This document shows, one piece after another, positions 33,403-41,895 of a stretch of DNA of 64,000 nt. The translations under genes were made by a program, and so were the position numbers. The notes under the pieces were generated by a model, which was not told where the DNA came from, did not search any database, and saw only the letters and a program-made list of their open reading frames with translations. Each line of letters opens with the position of its first letter. Positions within the stretch are counted from its first letter, which is position 1. This stretch comes from JBEEFP01 sp041166085 (GTDB taxonomy: Bacteria > Actinomycetota > Acidimicrobiia > Acidimicrobiales > JAFATL01). Where the stretch lies: the NCBI GenBank assembly GCA_041166085.1, contig JBEEFP010000067.1:1-64000 (forward strand), given 5' to 3'.

Positions 33403-34499
33403 AAGGCGGCGTCGAGGATGGCGCGGGCGTCGTCCTCGGACACGGGCTTGGGGTTGCTCATGACGTTGTGGTTGCGCTGGGACAGGCGCGCGACCGCGTC
33501 GAGATCGTCCTCGGTCACGCCCACCTCGGAGAGCCGGGCGGGCAGGCCGACCGCCGCGCGGAGGCGGTCGACCGCGCCGGCCGCGTCGTCGGCATCGTCG
33601 AGGGCGACCCCGATGGGGCCAAGGTTGACCGCGCCCTCGTTGAACCGGATGGCGTGGCTCAGGATGATGGCGTTGGCCAGCCCGTGCGAGATGCCGGTGC
33701 GGCCGCCGACCAGCTGCGCCAGGCCGTGGTGCACACCCATGCTCGCGTTCTGGAGGCAGCGCCCCCCGAGAGACGCCCCCTCGAGCATGAGGGTGCGAGG
33801 TCCGATGTCGAGGGGCCGCTCCACAACGAGCGGCAGCGCTGCTGCCACCCGCTGGATGCACGCAAGGGCGATGGCCTCGGCTTCCGGCGTGGCGGCGGGC
33901 GACCACGCGCACTCGATCCCGTGGGCCAGGGCGTTCATGCCCGTCTCGGCACTGACGCGGCCCGGCGTGTCCAGCGTCAACTCGGGGTCGTAGATCGCCG
34001 CCACCGGCGCGATGGTCGGGCCACCGGAGCCGCTCTTCTGTCGGGTGGCCTCGTCGGTCATGCCGAAGAAGGGCGTGAGCTCGGCGCCCGAGTACGTCGT
34101 CGGGACCGACACGTGGGGTAGGGCGGGCCGGTGCAGGTAGGACGCGCCCGGCGTGCCCGCCTCCTGCTCGAGGAAGAAGGCCACTGCCTTCCCGAGGTCG
34201 GCGCACGAGCCGCCGCCAAACGACACGATGCCGTCGACGCCATCAGCGCGCGCCTGGGACACGGCTTGCTGGACGACGGTGGTGGGGACGTGTGAGCGCG
34301 TCTCGGCGAACGTGGACCCCACCAGGCGACCGAGACGCTTGACCACGGTCGCACCGCCGGGCGACGCGAGCCGACCGGCCGTCGTCACCAACAGCACCCG
34401 CCGGGCCCCCGTCTCCCGCACCACCTCGGCGACGCCGTCGACCGTGCCCGCGCCGAAGACGATTCGTTGCGCGTACCCGGTGTGGACCCATGCCGTCAT
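33399..34499 (-). CDS. Iron-containing alcohol dehydrogenase (maleylacetate-reductase type)
   Basis: 366-residue group III alcohol dehydrogenase. NAD-binding VSFGGGSCADLGKAVA and metal-binding HGIEC...HHGLAQLVGG are recognisable, and IVFGAGTVDGVAEVV is the typical start. SVPTTYSGAELTPFFG is characteristic of maleylacetate reductases, which would place it in aromatic-compound catabolism. The start overlaps the acyl-CoA synthetase stop by 4 bp (ATGA). Last gene of a four-gene coupled operon. Confidence 0.88.
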   Translation of the reverse strand: MTAWVHTGYAQRIVFGAGTVDGVAEVVRETGARRVLLVTTAGRLASPGGATVVKRLGRLVGSTFAETRSHVPTTVVQQAVSQARADGVDGIVSFGGGSCADLGKAVAFFLEQEAGTPGASYLHRPALPHVSVPTTYSGAELTPFFGMTDEATRQKSGSGGPTIAPVAAIYDPELTLDTPGRVSAETGMNALAHGIECAWSPAATPEAEAIALACIQRVAAALPLVVERPLDIGPRTLMLEGASLGGRCLQNASMGVHHGLAQLVGGRTGISHGLANAIILSHAIRFNEGAVNLGPIGVALDDADDAAGAVDRLRAAVGLPARLSEVGVTEDDLDAVARLSQRNHNVMSNPKPVSEDDARAILDAAF

Positions 34500-36007
34500 C
34501 GCTTGCGCAGCTCCTCTTTCTGGACCTTGCCGGTTCCACCCTTCGGGAGCTCGGTGACGACCTCGACGCGTGCGGGCGCCTTGAAGTGGGCCAGCCGGGC
34601 TCGCACCCATTCGATCAGGTCGCGCTCGGTCGGTGCGCCGACCGCCGGCCGCAGCGTGACGAAGGCGAGCGGCACCTCGCCCCATCTGTCGTGCGCCATC
34701 CCGACGACGGCTGCCTCGAGCACGGCGGGGTGCTCGGCCAGACACACCTCGACCTCCACCGAGCTGACGTTCTCCCCGCCACTCACGATGATGTCCTTCT
34801 TGCGGTCGACGATGGTGATGTAACCCTCCGCATCCACCGTCGCTACGTCGCCCGTGTGCAGCCATCCGCCCCGCAACGCCTCGGCCGTCTCATCCGGCCG
34901 GTTCCAGTACCCGGCCATGACGTGGTTCGAACGCACGCAGATCTCGCCAGGCGTGACCCCGTCGTGCGTCACCTCGACCCCCTCGTCGTCGAGCACGCGG
35001 AGGTCGACGCCGACGTTGGGCAGCCCGGTGGTGGCCCTCCGCCGCCGCTGCTCGTCGATCGTCAACTCGTCGTGGGAGCGCAGGGTGAGCGCCTTGGTCA
35101 ACTGCGGTGCGGCTTCGGTGAGCCCGTACCCCTGGATGACCTCGCACCCGAGGGCGTCCTCCAACTCGCGCAGCAGCCGGGCGCCGGCCGGCGCGCCTCC
35201 CACGGTTGCCTGCACCAGAGACGACAGGTCGCGCGTCGCGATGTCCGCGTGCTGCAACAGCGCGATGGCCATCGTCGGCACGAGGTGGAGCCTGGTCACC
35301 GACTCGGCCTCCATGAGGCGCAGCACCTCGCCCGGCTCGAAGCGTTCGAGCATCACGTGACGTCCCCCGAGCACCGTGACCCAGTGCGGCGTGCCCCATC
35401 CGTTGACATGGAAGAGCGGGATGGTGTGGAGCACCACGTCCCGATGCGTCGTGCCCATGCTGAGGGCGCTGTCGACCGCGTGGGTGTGCAGGTTGCGATG
35501 GGTGAGCATCACGCCTTTGGGCCGTCCGGTGCTGCCACTGGTGTAGAAGAGCTCGCACACCGCGTCCTCGTCCACCACCGCGTGAGCGGCGTGACCGGGG
35601 GCGACACGGTCGAGATAGTCGTCTCCGAGCTCGATGCGGTCGGCGACGACGAGGGAGGCCGCGAGCGCCCGCTGCGACGGGTGGACGGCCAGCACGCGCG
35701 CTCCACAGTCGTCGAGGACGAATTGCAGCTCGGCCGGCGCCAGCCGCAGGTTGAGCGGGACGAGGACGCAACCGGCGCGCAGCACGCCGTAGTACGCCTC
35801 GAGCAGCTCGAGCGTGTTGGGGCACAGGTAGGCGACGCGATCGCCGTCGGCACAGCCGCGCTGGCGCAGCAGCTCGGCCAGCCGGTCGACACGCTCCGCC
35901 AGCGCGCCATAGGTGAGGCGTCGCTCCCCGTCGATCACGCCTTCCAGCGGACCGAAGAGGCGACGGGCCCGCTCGATGAAGTCGAGGGGCGTGAGTGGCG
36001 TCCTCAC
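34496..36007 (-). CDS. Acyl-CoA synthetase (AMP-forming)
   Basis: 503-residue ANL-superfamily ligase activating a carboxylic acid with ATP and CoA. Motifs: P-loop-like YTSGSTGRPKGVMLTH, VIQGYGLTEAAP, GWLHTGDVA, DRKKDIIVSGGENVSS and the C-terminal catalytic Lys in PKGGTGKVQK. GTG start overlapping the preceding stop codon (GTGA). Substrate unknown; medium-chain or aromatic acids are plausible from its neighbours. Confidence 0.93.
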   Translation of the reverse strand: MRTPLTPLDFIERARRLFGPLEGVIDGERRLTYGALAERVDRLAELLRQRGCADGDRVAYLCPNTLELLEAYYGVLRAGCVLVPLNLRLAPAELQFVLDDCGARVLAVHPSQRALAASLVVADRIELGDDYLDRVAPGHAAHAVVDEDAVCELFYTSGSTGRPKGVMLTHRNLHTHAVDSALSMGTTHRDVVLHTIPLFHVNGWGTPHWVTVLGGRHVMLERFEPGEVLRLMEAESVTRLHLVPTMAIALLQHADIATRDLSSLVQATVGGAPAGARLLRELEDALGCEVIQGYGLTEAAPQLTKALTLRSHDELTIDEQRRRRATTGLPNVGVDLRVLDDEGVEVTHDGVTPGEICVRSNHVMAGYWNRPDETAEALRGGWLHTGDVATVDAEGYITIVDRKKDIIVSGGENVSSVEVEVCLAEHPAVLEAAVVGMAHDRWGEVPLAFVTLRPAVGAPTERDLIEWVRARLAHFKAPARVEVVTELPKGGTGKVQKEELRKR

Positions 36008-36555
36008 CGCACCACGGACAGGCCCTGGTCGCCGAGCTCCACGATCCGGAGCGTGCCCTTGTCCGCTTCGAGGACCGTGTGGCTGCAGTTGGCGGGCGCG
36101 AAGCTCACGACGCGGTCGTCGCCCGTCGCGGCAGCGACGGCCGCGTTGATGGCGATGAAGTGGGTGACGACGGCGGTGTCCTCGTCCAGCGCGAGCAAGG
36201 CGTCGAGCACGTTCTCGCGCCAGGCGCGCAGGCGGGCGTCGGCGTCCGACCACGTGCCGCCCATGAACCCGCGGAGCCAGGCCGCGCGCTGTGCGAGGTC
36301 GGCGTCGTCCGGCGAACGCACCTCGCCCACACGCGGCTCCACGCGAGCCGTCACGCCCCACTGCTGCTCGAGGGCGCGTGCCGTCTCACGTGTCCGGCGA
36401 AGCGGACTGACGACGATCGGCAGCGGGCCCAGCGGGCCAAGAGTCGCGGCTGATTCCAACGCTTGCCCGTGTCCCTCGGCGCTGAGTCCTGGGTCGGCGT
36501 CGGCTCCCCAACCGGCCGCGGCCTCGCCGTGGCGCACGAGGATCAGCCGCGTCAT
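36004..36555 (-). CDS. Histidine phosphatase (phosphoglycerate-mutase superfamily)
   Basis: 183 residues. Catalytic LVRHGEA at the N terminus (RHG), SPLRRTRETA arginine motif, and second His in VVTHFIAINA. Likely a small-molecule or protein phosphatase rather than glycolytic mutase, given its length and context. Its ATG overlaps the PIG-L stop codon by one base (TAATG) and its end overlaps the acyl-CoA synthetase start. Confidence 0.88.
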   Translation of the reverse strand: MTRLILVRHGEAAAGWGADADPGLSAEGHGQALESAATLGPLGPLPIVVSPLRRTRETARALEQQWGVTARVEPRVGEVRSPDDADLAQRAAWLRGFMGGTWSDADARLRAWRENVLDALLALDEDTAVVTHFIAINAAVAAATGDDRVVSFAPANCSHTVLEADKGTLRIVELGDQGLSVVR

Positions 36556-37346
36556 TAGAGCCCAGCGAAGATGTCGGTCTCCTGCGTGCCCGGCGGGGCG
36601 TCCCGGAGGATGAACCACTCCTGGCCCCACATGGCCTCGAACGCCTCGTCCGGCATGGCGAGGAAGAACGACGTCTCCGCGATCTGGCTGCCGTGGGCAC
36701 GCATCGACCGCTTCTTCACGTCGATGTAGTCACGCACGTCGACCACCGTCGTGATGACATCGCCCGGCATGCCCAGCTCGCTGACGTCCTCTACCGACTC
36801 GGGACCGCCGTCCTGCACACCGAACTCCCTCGCCCGCTGCATCATCTCGACGACGTAGTCGCGGTTGATGGTGTTCTCGTACACCTTCTTGACGCCCGCC
36901 AGCTCGGCGGCGCGTACGCCGACGCGATGCACCTGGATGTGGTCGGGATGCCCGTAGTTCCCGTGGTGGTCGTAGGCGGTGAGGACGTCGGCGTCCTCCT
37001 CACGGAGGATGGTGGCGAGTCGCTCGGCCGCGTTGTCGACGTCAGCCTGCCAGAAGGACTCGGGGGCTTCGTTCTCGGGCGTGTCGATCATTCCCGAGTC
37101 CACGTAGCCGAGGAACTCCAGGCGGTGGGCTCCGATCGCCTTCGCCGACGCCTCCGTCTCCTGGATCCGGCGCTCCCACAGCTCCTCACCGTCGTCGAGG
37201 TAGCCGTCGGGCACCTCACCGTGCTCACCCTTTGTCGCCACGACCAGCACGACGCGGTGACCGGCGGCAGCCGCCTTGGCCATCGTCCCCGACGTGGCGA
37301 TGGCCTCGTCGTCGGGGTGAGCGTGAAAGAACACCGCAGTTGCCAT
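36555..37346 (-). CDS. PIG-L/LmbE-type deacetylase (mycothiol-amidase-like)
   Basis: 263-residue zinc deacetylase. AHPDDEA near the N terminus and GHPDHIQVHRVG are the zinc-binding motifs; KGEHGEVPDG and YVDSGM are also typical. The family includes MshB and Mca of mycothiol synthesis and detoxification; this protein resembles Mca-like members but the assignment is by motif only. A TAGGTT box lies 8 nt before its ATG, right after the palindrome at 37369-37413, so the four-gene operon probably starts here. Confidence 0.88.
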   Translation of the reverse strand: MATAVFFHAHPDDEAIATSGTMAKAAAAGHRVVLVVATKGEHGEVPDGYLDDGEELWERRIQETEASAKAIGAHRLEFLGYVDSGMIDTPENEAPESFWQADVDNAAERLATILREEDADVLTAYDHHGNYGHPDHIQVHRVGVRAAELAGVKKVYENTINRDYVVEMMQRAREFGVQDGGPESVEDVSELGMPGDVITTVVDVRDYIDVKKRSMRAHGSQIAETSFFLAMPDEAFEAMWGQEWFILRDAPPGTQETDIFAGL

Positions 37347-37368
37347 GGAGGACCAACCTACTGCTGCT

Positions 37369-37413
37369 TCTCGAGGAAACAGGGGCCGAAACTCGGCCCC
37401 TATTTCCTCGAGA
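37369..37413. repeat. Palindrome with 21-bp arms (CTCGAGG family, copy 3)
   Basis: Arms 37369-37389 and 37393-37413 pair with one G/A mismatch around AAC. The outer part TCTCGAGGAAAC matches the hairpin at 10514; the inner arm differs. It lies between the CoA-transferase stop codon and the PIG-L gene, both on the minus strand, where a terminator is expected. Confidence 0.85.
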
Positions 37414-37432
37414 CGGCGGGTTTGGGTTGGGC

Positions 37433-38584
37433 CTACTTGACGGCGCCGGCCTCGCGCAGCTTCGTGATCTCGTCGGGCGCGAAGCCCCAGTCGCCCAGCG
37501 CCTCGTCGGTGTGCTGGCCTGCGTGGGCAGGCGGTGAGGCGACGGCGCCCGGCGTGCGGCTGAAGCGGGGGGCGGGCGCAGGCTGCACGACGCCGGCCAC
37601 CTCCACGAACGTCTGGCGCGCCTTGTTGTGCGGATGCTCGTGGGCCTCGGCCATCGACAGCACCGGCGCGAAGCAGAGCTCGGGGTCGGGCTCGAGGAGC
37701 TCGCACCACTCGTCGCGGGTCTTGGTCTTGAAGATGGCCTCGAGCCGTTCCTTCATCGCCGGCCACTGCGACCGGTCCATCTGGTGCGGGACGTCGGGCT
37801 CCTGGTCGAGGCCGGTGTGCTTCAGCAGCTGGGCGTAGAACTGCGGCTCGATGGAGCCGATGGAGACGAACTTGCCGTCGGCCGTCTCGTACACCTCGTA
37901 GAAGTGGGCGCCGGTGTCGAGCAGGTTGGTGCCGCGCTCGTCCTGCCAGATGCCCATGGCCCGCAGGCCGTAGATGAACGACGTCAACACCGCGGCACCG
38001 TCGACCATCGCCGCGTCGATCACCTGTCCCTTGCCCGACGTCTTGGCTTCGAGCAGCGCGCACGCGATGCCGAAGGAGAGCATGAGACCGCCGCCACCGA
38101 AGTCACCCACCAGGTTCAGGGGCGGGACGGGCTTGTCGCCCTTGCGGCCCAGTCCCTCGAGGGCGCCCGCGAGGGCTATGTAGTTCATGTCGTGTCCGGC
38201 GTTGGGCGCGTAGGGCCCGTCCTGACCCCACCCCGTCATGCGTCCGTAGACGAGCTTGGGGTTGCGGGCCAGGCAGTCCTCGGGACCGATGCCGAGGCGC
38301 TCGGCCACGCCGGGGCGGAAGCCCTCGATGAGCGCGTCGGCCTGCTCGACCAGCCGCAGCACGGTCTCCACGCCGTCGGCCGACTTGAGGTCGACACCCA
38401 CCGAGCGACGGCCGCGGTTGAGCACGTCCTGGGGCGGCCTGGCGGGGTCGCCGCCGCTCACGTTCTGGGCCCGGTCGACGCGCAGCACCTCGGCACCCAT
38501 GTCGGCCAGCAGCATCGCGGCGAACGGGCCGGGGCCGATGCCCGCGATCTCGACGACCTTCACTCCCGACAGGGGTCCGCTCAC
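37433..38584 (-). CDS. CaiB/BaiF CoA-transferase (alpha-methylacyl-CoA racemase type)
   Basis: 383-residue family III CoA-transferase/racemase. GTG start SGPLSGVKVVEIAGIGPGPF, FAAMLLADMGAEVLRVDR, LNRGRRSVGVDLK, IEGFRPGVAERLG, YGRMTGWGQDGP and GHDMNYIALAGAL are typical of AMACR/Mcr enzymes racemising 2-methylacyl-CoA in branched-chain or sterol side-chain degradation. A hairpin sits between it and the upstream hydrolase gene. Confidence 0.93.
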   Translation of the reverse strand: MSGPLSGVKVVEIAGIGPGPFAAMLLADMGAEVLRVDRAQNVSGGDPARPPQDVLNRGRRSVGVDLKSADGVETVLRLVEQADALIEGFRPGVAERLGIGPEDCLARNPKLVYGRMTGWGQDGPYAPNAGHDMNYIALAGALEGLGRKGDKPVPPLNLVGDFGGGGLMLSFGIACALLEAKTSGKGQVIDAAMVDGAAVLTSFIYGLRAMGIWQDERGTNLLDTGAHFYEVYETADGKFVSIGSIEPQFYAQLLKHTGLDQEPDVPHQMDRSQWPAMKERLEAIFKTKTRDEWCELLEPDPELCFAPVLSMAEAHEHPHNKARQTFVEVAGVVQPAPAPRFSRTPGAVASPPAHAGQHTDEALGDWGFAPDEITKLREAGAVK

Positions 38585-38619
38585 TGGACACCCACCTCGA
38601 CAAGCTCGGTGGATGTCCA
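38585..38619. terminator. Hairpin between hydrolase and CoA-transferase genes
   Basis: Arms 38585-38596 and 38608-38619 pair at 11 of 12 positions (TGGACA with TGTCCA, CCACC with GGTGG) around an 11-nt loop. It directly abuts the GTG of the CoA-transferase, so it could also block ribosome access. No T-tract. Confidence 0.45.
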
Positions 38620-38650
38620 GCTCCATGACATGTTCGCTTCGCAGGCTCGC

Positions 38651-39541
38651 TCATCGCTCGACAGGCTCCTTCGTCTTGGCCTTGCTGGCGTTGGTGGTGA
38701 TGGCGTCGAGCAGCTGGGGCCACGCACCCTCGGGGAGATCGTGACCCATCCCCGCGATGACGACGTGCTCTGCGCCGGGAACGGCCTGGGCCGTCGCCTC
38801 GCCTCCGCTGGGCGTGACGAGCGGGTCGGCGTCGCCGTGGATGACGACGGTGGGCACCTGCACGTTGGCGAGACCCGGTGTGCGGTCACCCGATGCGATG
38901 ACAGCGGCGAGCTGCCGGGCCACGCCCATGGGGTGGTAGCAGCGGTCGAAATGCAATTCGGCCCGCTCCCGCGCCCGCGCCTCGTCGAACGGGAAGCCGG
39001 TGGAGCCGATGACCTTGCTCGATCGCACGGAGGCCTCGAGGTACTCCTCCTTGTTGGTGGACACGGGCCGGAGGAGCTCCTGCATGGCCTCGGGTGTCGG
39101 CGCGCCGACGTCCGACGCGCCAGTGGTCGACATGATCGAGCAGAGGCTCAGGACCCGGTCGGGATGGCGGATGGCGATGGTCTGGACGATCATGCCGCCC
39201 ATGGACGCGCCGACGATGTGGGCGGCCCGGATCCCGAGCACGTCGAGGAGGCCGACGGCGTCGTCGGCCATGTCCTCCAGCCGATAGTTGGCCGAGGAGG
39301 CGTCTCCCGCGAAGCAGGCCATGATGTCGGGCAGCGGCCCTTCGGTCTTCGTGGACAGGCCCACGTCGCGGTTGTCGAAGCGGATGACCCGGAAGCCCTG
39401 CGCAGCCAGCTGGGTGCAGAAGGCGTCGTCCCAGGCGATCATCTGGGCACCGAGGCCCATCACCAGCAGCAACGGCGGGGCGTCCTCCTCCCCGAAGACC
39501 TCGTACTCGAGCTCGATCCCGTTGGTGTTGGCGCGGGGCAT
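38651..39541 (-). CDS. Alpha/beta-hydrolase
   Basis: 296 residues of the alpha/beta-hydrolase fold related to methylesterases of the aclacinomycin type. LLLVMGLGAQMIAWDD, RFDNRDVGLS, nucleophile VGASMGGMI, VIHGDADPLV and catalytic His in AGMGHDLPEG. Divergent from the LLM oxidoreductase gene; a TetR-type operator-like palindrome lies 23 bp upstream of its start. Confidence 0.9.
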   Translation of the reverse strand: MPRANTNGIELEYEVFGEEDAPPLLLVMGLGAQMIAWDDAFCTQLAAQGFRVIRFDNRDVGLSTKTEGPLPDIMACFAGDASSANYRLEDMADDAVGLLDVLGIRAAHIVGASMGGMIVQTIAIRHPDRVLSLCSIMSTTGASDVGAPTPEAMQELLRPVSTNKEEYLEASVRSSKVIGSTGFPFDEARARERAELHFDRCYHPMGVARQLAAVIASGDRTPGLANVQVPTVVIHGDADPLVTPSGGEATAQAVPGAEHVVIAGMGHDLPEGAWPQLLDAITTNASKAKTKEPVER

Positions 39542-39563
39542 GACTCCGATCGTAGGGCCGCAA

Positions 39564-39579
39564 TTGACCGGGCGGTCAA
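39564..39579. promoter_or_regulatory. Operator-like palindrome TTGACCGGGCGGTCAA
   Basis: Perfect 6-bp arms TTGACC and GGTCAA around GGGC, in the 67-bp divergent region between the alpha/beta-hydrolase and the LLM oxidoreductase. Its form is typical of TetR-family operators in actinobacterial acyl-CoA metabolism, which would let one repressor control both directions. No TetR gene is in the window. Confidence 0.45.
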
Positions 39580-39608
39580 GTGGCCGCCTGCTCTAGGTTC
39601 TCCCGCCG

Positions 39609-40505
39609 ATGACGGTCTACGGGGTCCACACCGGTTTGCAGCACACCACGACCGACGAGCTCGTCGATCTCTGGCACCGCCTCGAAGCGGCGGGGTACGG
39701 CTGGATCTCGATCTGGGACCATTTCTACGCGGCCGACCTCACCGGGAACCCCGACTGCCACGAGGCGGTGGCGGCCCACACCGCCCTGGCCTGCTCGACG
39801 AGCCGCGTGCGGTGCGGCTCGCTCGTCTACTGCGTCGGGTACCGGCACCCGGCCGTGCTCGCCAATGCACTGGCCACCATCGATCATCTCTCGCACGGCC
39901 GGGCCGACATCGGCCTCGGCGCGGGGTGGAGCCAGGTCGAGTACGACGCCTATGGCATCCCGTTCGCATCGGTAGGCACGCGCATGGACATGCTCGAGGA
40001 GGCCGCCGCCTGCGTGCGGGGACTGCTGCACGACGAGCGCACCACCTTCGAGGGCGAGCACTTCCGGCTCACGGACGCGCAGTGCGTCCCCCGCCCTGTG
40101 CAGGCCAAGCTGCCCATCTGGATCGGCGGCGGCGGCGAGAAGCGCACGCTGCGCATCGCCGCTCGCTACGCCGACGGATGGAACATCCCGTTCGTGGCGC
40201 CCGAGGAGTTCGCCCGCAAGCGCGGCATCCTGCACGACCACTGCGAGAAGGTGGGTCGCAACCCGGCGGAGATCACCTGCGCGGTGAACGTCGGGCTGGC
40301 GTGGCGCGAGGAGGACCTGGAGCCCCAGTTCGGCAACCTGCGCATGGCTGTTCGTCCCGGCGTGCTCATGGGCTCCGACGAGGAGGTCCTCGACCGCATC
40401 GGCCAGTACGTCGACGCGGGGGCCGATCAGCTCAACATCGCCGTGCGCGCGCCGTGGGATCCGGAAGGCCTCGAGCGCCTGGCTGCTGCGCTGAAGCTCA
40501 GTTGA
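39609..40505 (+). CDS. LLM-class (F420-dependent) oxidoreductase
   Basis: 298-residue luciferase-like TIM barrel. GYGWISIWDHFYA, GSLVYCVGYRHPAVLANALATIDHLS, GRADIGLGAGWSQVEY and LPIWIGGGGEKRTLRIAARY are typical of actinobacterial F420-dependent members. Cofactor inferred from family. Preceded by TAGGTT 9 nt before the ATG. The GH1 start overlaps its stop codon (TTGA), forming an operon with GH1 and galactokinase genes. Confidence 0.9.
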   Translation: MTVYGVHTGLQHTTTDELVDLWHRLEAAGYGWISIWDHFYAADLTGNPDCHEAVAAHTALACSTSRVRCGSLVYCVGYRHPAVLANALATIDHLSHGRADIGLGAGWSQVEYDAYGIPFASVGTRMDMLEEAAACVRGLLHDERTTFEGEHFRLTDAQCVPRPVQAKLPIWIGGGGEKRTLRIAARYADGWNIPFVAPEEFARKRGILHDHCEKVGRNPAEITCAVNVGLAWREEDLEPQFGNLRMAVRPGVLMGSDEEVLDRIGQYVDAGADQLNIAVRAPWDPEGLERLAAALKLS

Positions 40506-41893
40506 CGACGGCCCCCCTCCCCGAAGGCTTCCGCTTCGGGGTGGCGACGGCCGGATTCCAGATCGAGGGCGGGTACAACGGACCGGGACAGCCGGCCAAC
40601 AACTGGGCCGGTTGGGAAAGTGCGGGGCGGGTCGAGCGGTCCGGCATCGCCCTCGACTTCTGGAACGACTGGGAGCACCAGCTCGACCGGGCGGTGAGGG
40701 CCGGATGCGATGCCTTTCGGCTGTCGGTCGAGTGGGCTCGTTGCGAGCCCGTCGACGGGCAGTTCGACGACGACGCGTTCGCGCGCTACGCCGCCATCCT
40801 GGCCGGCTGCGCGCAGCGCGGGCTCACACCGCTCGTCACCCTCCACCACTTCACCCACCCCGCCTGGCTCGGCGAGGAGTTCTGGCTGCAGCCCGACGCG
40901 CCGGAGCGCTTCGCAGCGTGGGTCGGCACCGCCGTCGATCGCCTCGGCACCCGGTGCCGCGAGTGGGTGACGCTCAACGAGATCAACATCTACGCACTGC
41001 AGACGTGGATCACCGGCGACTACCCGCCCGGACGCCGCAACGACGTCGCCGCGACGGTGCGCACGTTCGACCACATGCTCTCCGCCCATGTCCTTGCGTA
41101 CGACACCATCGTGGCCCGCCAGCCCGACGCGATCGTCTCGACGAACAACTTCACCTTCTCCATATACGAGCTCGACCGACTGCTGGTCGACGTGGTGCTG
41201 GCGCGCAGCCATGGCGTGGGCCGCCACGACATCCACGGGTGGCTGCGCCGACGGCGAGCCGCCTTCCACAGGGCGGTGGCGCCCAGGACGCCACGCGAGC
41301 GTCTGCTGCGTCGCATCTGCTCGAGCGCAATCCCCCTCGACCAAGCCCTCCCGCGCGCCATCGCCGCCGTCTACGCCAGCCCCAACGAGCGCTGCATGAG
41401 CAATGTGCAGATCGACTGGTACGACCCGGTGGTGTCGCACCACATCGTCATGCCCGGGCGCCGCACCGCGGGCGGCCGCAACTGGACACCGGGGCGAATG
41501 CTCTGGGACGACCCGCCCGATCCACTCGCCATGGTGCGTTACGCGGCAGCGGAGTCCGACGACGCCCTCGATCTCTGGATCGTCGAGAACGGCCTGTGCA
41601 ACCGCGTCGTCGGGACGACGTCGTACCCGCGACGCGACGGATGGGATCGGCCGCGGTACCTCCACGAGCACCTCCATGCCGTCCGGCGGGCCGTCGAGTC
41701 AGGCATCCCGGTCACCGCCTACTTCCACTGGACTCTCGCCGACAACTACGAATGGGGTTCGTACGAGCCTCGCTTCGGTCTCTACGGCATCGAACGACAC
41801 GGCGACAAGGTGGTGTGGTCCGACCACGATTCGATGGGCCACGACGCGGCCGGCACGTACCGCGACCTGGTCGCCGAGCTCCGAGGCGGCTGA
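40502..41893 (+). CDS. Glycoside hydrolase family 1 (beta-glucosidase-like)
   Basis: 463 residues from a TTG start that overlaps the previous stop codon by 4 bp (TTGA). FRFGVATAGFQIEGGYN is the GH1 N-terminal motif; acid/base Glu in TLNEIN (about 159); nucleophile Glu in WIVENG (about 362); WTLADNYEWGSYEPRFGLY is the C-terminal aglycone-site motif. No signal peptide, so it hydrolyses an imported beta-glycoside or beta-galactoside, consistent with galactokinase just downstream. Confidence 0.92.
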   Translation: MTTAPLPEGFRFGVATAGFQIEGGYNGPGQPANNWAGWESAGRVERSGIALDFWNDWEHQLDRAVRAGCDAFRLSVEWARCEPVDGQFDDDAFARYAAILAGCAQRGLTPLVTLHHFTHPAWLGEEFWLQPDAPERFAAWVGTAVDRLGTRCREWVTLNEINIYALQTWITGDYPPGRRNDVAATVRTFDHMLSAHVLAYDTIVARQPDAIVSTNNFTFSIYELDRLLVDVVLARSHGVGRHDIHGWLRRRRAAFHRAVAPRTPRERLLRRICSSAIPLDQALPRAIAAVYASPNERCMSNVQIDWYDPVVSHHIVMPGRRTAGGRNWTPGRMLWDDPPDPLAMVRYAAAESDDALDLWIVENGLCNRVVGTTSYPRRDGWDRPRYLHEHLHAVRRAVESGIPVTAYFHWTLADNYEWGSYEPRFGLYGIERHGDKVVWSDHDSMGHDAAGTYRDLVAELRGG

Positions 41894-41895
41894 AC

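Noticed and set aside
37628..40501. Plus-strand frame leading into the GH1 gene
   Set aside because: Antisense to the CoA-transferase and hydrolase, then out of frame with the LLM gene. GH1 starts at TTG 40502.
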